This document shows positions 60,544-64,000 of a stretch of DNA of 64,000 nt, in pieces; position 1 is the stretch's first letter, and each line of letters begins with the position of its first letter. The stretch covers positions 62,001 to 126,000 of the forward strand of contig NZ_JAJSAQ010000003.1 in assembly GCF_021729075.1 (NCBI RefSeq), given 5' to 3'. Source of the stretch: Microbulbifer guangxiensis (lineage in GTDB: Bacteria; Pseudomonadota; Gammaproteobacteria; Pseudomonadales; Cellvibrionaceae). The position numbers and the translations under genes were made by a program. The notes below the pieces were generated by a model. The model saw only the letters and a list, made by a program, of their open reading frames with translations, was not told where the DNA came from and did no database searches.

Positions 60544-60981
60544 TCAGAGGAAATCCGGTAATTGCTTGCGGATCTCATCGGGGTTGTTGTGGATCATGTT
60601 CTTGCCGGTTTCCCCCACGATCGCGGCACGGGTGGTCGGCGAAAGGGCATGGCGCAAGGGCCCTACCATTTGCGGTTCGGCGACGATGTACAAATTCTCG
60701 TACTTACCCTCTTCGTGGGCACGTTCCAGCGCGTGGGCGATTTCCCGCGCAAATTTTTCCCCGCCGTCGCGTCTCAGGTCACTCATGTTGCCCATGGAGC
60801 GGGAGGCGTGGCCGTAACGGTCGAAAACGCGCCCCGGGGCGTCGGCGAGCAGATCCCGTCCTTTCATGCGCCCTTCCGGATAGTGCAGTACTTCCAGTTC
60901 CTTGAGCGCGCTGGCGCGGTGTTCAGCCTCGAACATGCGCGCATCGGTGTGATTGGCGACTAAAACCCAGGCTTTGGCCAT
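60544..60981 (-). CDS. Host-attachment-family protein
   Basis: A 145-residue soluble protein of the family annotated 'required for attachment to host cells' (PF10116). It begins AWVLVANHTDARMFEAEHRA and contains DAPGRVFDRYGHASRSM, EKFAREIAHALERA and NLYIVAEPQMVGPLRHAL. The fold resembles release-factor eRF1 domain 2. The name comes from a plant-associated bacterium, and most members have no proven role. The gene appears monocistronic. Confidence 0.85.
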   Translation of the reverse strand: MAKAWVLVANHTDARMFEAEHRASALKELEVLHYPEGRMKGRDLLADAPGRVFDRYGHASRSMGNMSDLRRDGGEKFAREIAHALERAHEEGKYENLYIVAEPQMVGPLRHALSPTTRAAIVGETGKNMIHNNPDEIRKQLPDFL

Positions 60982-61303
60982 GGTGAAACCTCCTCAATGT
61001 TACAGATTCATTCTAGTGCGATCGCGGGACTCTCACCGGAGAACTGTGCTCACGCTCCTGAGACAGGATGACGTTTTCCAGTCTGATGGTCAGGATTCCA
61101 ATACCCGGGGGGCGCTCACCCGGCTGGCCGCGCTTTTAAAAAACTGCCTGTTATGAAACAGACATCCCTATGGAAAGGATTGGCGCTTCGATTGCTGGTA
61201 TGGCGCATTAGAATCAGGGATGAATAAAAGTCCGGTGCGCCATTGGCTCACTGGACAGCACCTGCGAAATACCGGCAGGAGAAGCAAGAGCGAGGTAACC
61301 ACC
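60982..61303. other. Intergenic region between divergent genes, before hsp20
   Basis: No gene is supported. It must hold the promoters of the host-attachment-type gene and hsp20. TAGAAT near 61208 may be a -10, and CTTCGA near 61186 weakly recalls a heat-shock -35, but neither is compelling. Confidence 0.3.
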
Positions 61304-61732
61304 ATGAGCCTGATACCGAGGGGATCACTTTTCGATCTCGACAACATGTTTGAGCAGATGCTCTCCCCCTCGCGCCTGGGCAGTGAGTCCAAAGAGGGGT
61401 TTTTCTCACCGAGAATCGACGTGCGGGAGACAAAGGACAGCTACGAAATCAGCGCTGAACTTCCGGGCGTGGAGAGGGATGATATCAACGTGACCCTGGA
61501 AGACGGGGTGCTGACGCTGGAGGCCGAGGTACACCGGGAAGAGAAAGAGGAGAAAGAGGGCCGCGTGATCCGGCAGGAACGCCGTTACGGGAAATACATG
61601 CGCAGCTTCAACCTGGGTGCGGATGTCAGCGAGAGCGACATCGACGCGAGCTTCAAGGACGGGGTGCTGACCCTGAAGGCCCCGAAGCGGGAAGTCACCC
61701 AGCCGCGGACGCAGCGCATCGAAATTCACTGA
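61304..61732 (+). CDS. Hsp20/alpha-crystallin small heat-shock protein
   Basis: A 142-residue ATP-independent chaperone. The alpha-crystallin domain spans about 40-130: IDVRETKDSYEISAELPGVERDDI, ISAELPGV and RSFNLGADVSESDIDASFKDGVLTLKAPK (parts). The C-terminal tail is short. ATG 61304 has GAGGT upstream; 28 extra codons in the longer frame lack homology. The CBS-domain gene follows after 81 bases. Confidence 0.93.
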   Translation: MSLIPRGSLFDLDNMFEQMLSPSRLGSESKEGFFSPRIDVRETKDSYEISAELPGVERDDINVTLEDGVLTLEAEVHREEKEEKEGRVIRQERRYGKYMRSFNLGADVSESDIDASFKDGVLTLKAPKREVTQPRTQRIEIH

Positions 61733-61813
61733 GAAACAGGGTGCAGTCGCGGGCGTGCTCCCTCCACCTTAGAGTGCCTTCAAGGCACCAGTGATTGTCA
61801 GAGGAGGTCCGCC

Positions 61814-62230
61814 ATGAGAGTAGGGGAAGCAATGCACCAGGGGTGCACCTGGGTCAGCCCGGATACGCCCCTGACGGAGGTTGCGCAGATACTGCGGGAT
61901 GAAGACATCGGCTCGGTGCCGGTGGGCGAGGACGATCGCCTGATCGGCATGGTCACCGATCGTGACATCACCATACGCGGGGTGGCTGAGGACAGCGACC
62001 TGTCTTCGATGTGCGCCCGCGATGTGATGACCGAAGGTATTGAGTGGGTGTGGGAAGACGATGACATGGAAGCCGCCCTGAGCAAGATGGAACAGCAACA
62101 GCTCCGGCGTATGCCGGTTATGAACACCGACAAGCGGATGGTCGGCATCCTGAGTATGGGGGATATCTCCCACTCATTGAATCACGACCTGTCCGGTGAA
62201 TTTGCGTCGGCCGTTTCCGCGCACCACTGA
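61814..62230 (+). CDS. CBS-domain protein
   Basis: A 138-residue protein made of a CBS pair (about 1-60 and 68-125). Visible are GCTWVSPDTPLTEVAQILRDEDIGSVPV, RLIGMVTDRDITIRG, DVMTEGIEWVWEDDDMEAALSKM and RRMPVMNTDKRMVGILSMGDIS (in part). Such stand-alone proteins bind adenosine ligands and regulate partners; the partner is unknown. AGGAGG precedes ATG 61814. It is followed by a strong terminator and may share the hsp20 transcript. Confidence 0.92.
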   Translation: MRVGEAMHQGCTWVSPDTPLTEVAQILRDEDIGSVPVGEDDRLIGMVTDRDITIRGVAEDSDLSSMCARDVMTEGIEWVWEDDDMEAALSKMEQQQLRRMPVMNTDKRMVGILSMGDISHSLNHDLSGEFASAVSAHH

Positions 62231-62244
62231 AACCATGAATGAAG

Positions 62245-62280
62245 GGCACCGCGCCGAGGGTATCGGCCCGGTGCTTTTTT
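62245..62280 (+). terminator. Intrinsic terminator after the CBS gene
   Basis: GCACCGcGCCGA pairs with TCGGCcCGGTGC (one internal mismatch pair), then TTTTTT. Confidence 0.88.
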
Positions 62281-62305
62281 GTGGGCAGCGGTCACTGACT
62301 GGGTT

Positions 62306-63859
62306 CTACAGCAGATGTTCGATCGGTAGCCAACTGCTCAATTTCGAGCCCACTCTCTGCAGGGCACTGGCTCCGGGATCACGCTCATGGGTGACACCGT
62401 CTGGCCCCTGCCACAGGAGAATCCCATCGCGAAGAGCCAGCGTATAGGCGTTTTGGCGGATATTGGCGGTGAAATTTTTCGTGACCTTGCCCGCGAGGCC
62501 CGGTACGTCGATCAATAACCCGAGCTCCGTATTCAGGTAAAGGGAGCGCTGGTCAAAATTGAAGGAACCGGCATAGATAAGCCGGTCGTCGACAGCGAAC
62601 AATTTGGCGTGCAGCAGCGAGCGGGAGTCCTCATGCCAGTGGTTGTTGTCGAAATCCAGGCTGCCTGACATCTCATAAAGATGGATGCCCGCACGGAGCA
62701 TCGGCTCGCGGTATTTGCGATAGGGTCCATGCACCAGTACCAGGTCAGTGGAGGCCAGTGAATTGGTCAGCAGGTGAATCTCCACCCCGCGCGCTGCTGC
62801 GGCGAGCAGAGCTTCGAAATAATAGGGGCCGGGCAGCACATAGGGCGAGATGATGATCAGTCGCCGCTGTGCACCGGTAATGGCCTGCATCAGCTGGTCG
62901 CTGGCATAGAGGGCGCGCCCGCCGGCGGGGGCGGCCACTTTTTGCGGCGGGTCGACCAGAACCTCCGCCTCGCCCCAGTACCAGAGGTGATCATCGCGGC
63001 TCAGTGCGTCTACCACCGGTGACTGCTGCAGTCTCTGCCCATAATCACTGGAGAGCAACCGGTGCGACGATGCCTGCAGATCTGAATACAGCGCCGCGCG
63101 ATGGTTGCGGTAGAGGCTGCCGGACACCACGGCCTGCAGGGGGAAGCTGTAACCGCTGTTCCAGTAGAGATCGAACTGGCGGTTGATGGGTGGCAGCGCG
63201 GCGCCGATGGTGATGATGTCCAGGTCGTGAAAAACCATCTGGTTGTCGATGCCGAAATATTTGTCCCCGAGGTTGCGCCCACCGATAAACGTCACCCGCC
63301 CATCCACGGTGAATGCCTTGTTGTGCATACGCCGCTGCAACTGGCAGAAATCTGCCAGCAGTTCGATTGCCCGGGTGCTGCGCTTCGGAAAGGGGTTGAA
63401 CAGCCGCACCTCGATACCGGGGTGCTGGTCGAGGGCGGCCAGCAGGGTGACGCTGTCGCCGGTGGTAAAGTCATCGAGAAGGAAGCGGACCCGCACACCG
63501 CGATCGGCGGCATCGATCAGTTCGTGGGTCAGCAGGCGGCCGCTCTCATCGCGGCGGAATATGAAATACTGGATGTCGATCGAGCGCTGCGCTGCACGGA
63601 TGGCTGCCAGGCGCACGGCAAGGGCGTCCTGTGCTGTGGTCACCGGGTAGACGCCGGTCTGCCCCGGGTGGGCAGCGGTGAGCCCATCTACCACTCGCGC
63701 CAGCGCCGAGTCCGGCGGGCCCAGCTGGTGCAGGCTCTCTGTTCGCGTTGGCGGTTCAGGAAAGTATGCCGGTCCCAGGCAGCCGCACAGCAACAGGGTC
63801 AATACTGGTAACAGCAACAGTGGGCGTGGCACCTTTTGGCGGCGCGGGAATGCTTCCAT
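62306..63859 (-). CDS. Phospholipase D-family lipoprotein (cardiolipin synthase-like)
   Basis: A 517-residue protein with two PLD motifs: HNKAFTVDGRVTFIGGRN in the first half and HAKLFAVDDRLIYAGSFNFD in the second, the two halves of one HKD active site. A lipoprotein signal is likely (LLLLPVLTLLLCGC, lipid on C27), placing it in the periplasm, unlike membrane-helix cardiolipin synthases such as ClsA. It resembles ClsC-like proteins. The donor lipid cannot be predicted. ATG 63859 begins the signal; upstream codons in the frame are unneeded. Confidence 0.88.
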   Translation of the reverse strand: MEAFPRRQKVPRPLLLLPVLTLLLCGCLGPAYFPEPPTRTESLHQLGPPDSALARVVDGLTAAHPGQTGVYPVTTAQDALAVRLAAIRAAQRSIDIQYFIFRRDESGRLLTHELIDAADRGVRVRFLLDDFTTGDSVTLLAALDQHPGIEVRLFNPFPKRSTRAIELLADFCQLQRRMHNKAFTVDGRVTFIGGRNLGDKYFGIDNQMVFHDLDIITIGAALPPINRQFDLYWNSGYSFPLQAVVSGSLYRNHRAALYSDLQASSHRLLSSDYGQRLQQSPVVDALSRDDHLWYWGEAEVLVDPPQKVAAPAGGRALYASDQLMQAITGAQRRLIIISPYVLPGPYYFEALLAAAARGVEIHLLTNSLASTDLVLVHGPYRKYREPMLRAGIHLYEMSGSLDFDNNHWHEDSRSLLHAKLFAVDDRLIYAGSFNFDQRSLYLNTELGLLIDVPGLAGKVTKNFTANIRQNAYTLALRDGILLWQGPDGVTHERDPGASALQRVGSKLSSWLPIEHLL

Positions 63860-63944
63860 GCGGTCTCGCTGATGGGTAGGGTCTGGCGAAGAACGCCACG
63901 GGCAGTATAGCCGCCAGGGCGGGTGTGGCGCGTGGGGTCGCATT

Positions 63945-63995
63945 GGCAGGCCCGTTGGGCAGGCCCGTTGGGCAGGCGCATAATGCGCGGTTTTT
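63945..63995. other. Short direct repeats and a hairpin or -10-like element at the window edge
   Basis: GGCAGGCCCGTTG is repeated at 63945-63957 and 63958-63970, with a third partial copy. Then GCGCA-TAA-TGCGC with a following TTTTT (63976-63995) may be a short terminator, or its CATAAT may be a -10 of a gene beyond the window. Confidence 0.4.
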
Positions 63996-64000
63996 GGACC

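Overview
The window is about 64 kb of a GC-rich (roughly 60%, by eye) gammaproteobacterial chromosome. Gene content suggests a marine, halotolerant heterotroph of the Cellvibrionales type, possibly close to Microbulbifer. The clues are an ectoine operon with its dedicated aspartokinase and MarR-type regulator, a large pullulanase, PQQ-dependent and DUF885 exported enzymes, gammaproteobacterial versions of glyA, the rib genes, nusB, dxs and corA, and repeat-rich intergenic spaces. The taxonomic call is inference; no rRNA gene is present. No phage, insertion sequence, CRISPR array, tRNA or rRNA gene was seen.

Layout. 1-4.3 kb: tail of 3-hydroxyisobutyrate dehydrogenase, then oxygen-responsive genes: hemN and a hemerythrin gene, each behind an FNR/Anr-type box, with fnr/anr between them. 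4.3-9.7 kb: small outer-membrane barrel, glyA, a Tat-exported flavin amine oxidase and a polyamine-type periplasmic binding protein. 9.7-17.3 kb: nrdR-ribD-ribE-ribBA-ribH-nusB-thiL-pgpA, a retropepsin-like protease and ribA. The GTP cyclohydrolase II half of RibBA has lost its zinc cysteines, and the separate RibA keeps them. 17.4-31.9 kb: pullulanase, rsgA, a redoxin gene apparently frameshifted in a C8 tract, a DUF885 peptidase, dxs-ispA-xseB, a PQQ dehydrogenase fused to cytochrome c, then two tandem CsrB/RsmZ-type small RNA candidates and an HNH endonuclease gene.

31.9-49 kb: two arrays of palindromic repeats, ddl, mepA, hisC coupled to an FHA/membrane protein and an S1C protease, an unusually long Cys/Met-type PLP enzyme, a small unknown protein, two tandem transmembrane Ser/Thr kinases with TPR-like regions, and an FHA regulator. 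49-57 kb: ectR, ectABC, ask, a TPR membrane protein and a sodium/solute symporter. 57-64 kb: yceI-cytochrome b561, an unknown gene, corA, a host-attachment-type protein, hsp20, a CBS-domain protein and a phospholipase D-family lipoprotein.

The strongest non-coding signal is at 30.3-31.0 kb. Two consecutive transcription units without protein genes are dense in GGA motifs, several in hairpin loops. Each has a palindromic GacA/UvrY-like upstream site about 64 bases before a predicted start and ends in a nearly identical intrinsic terminator. Other leads are a four-copy family of nested-hairpin intergenic repeats, a 125/148-bp palindromic array, a kinase gene with a sharp base-composition break at its membrane segment, and a kinase/FHA signalling neighbourhood with no type VI secretion genes.
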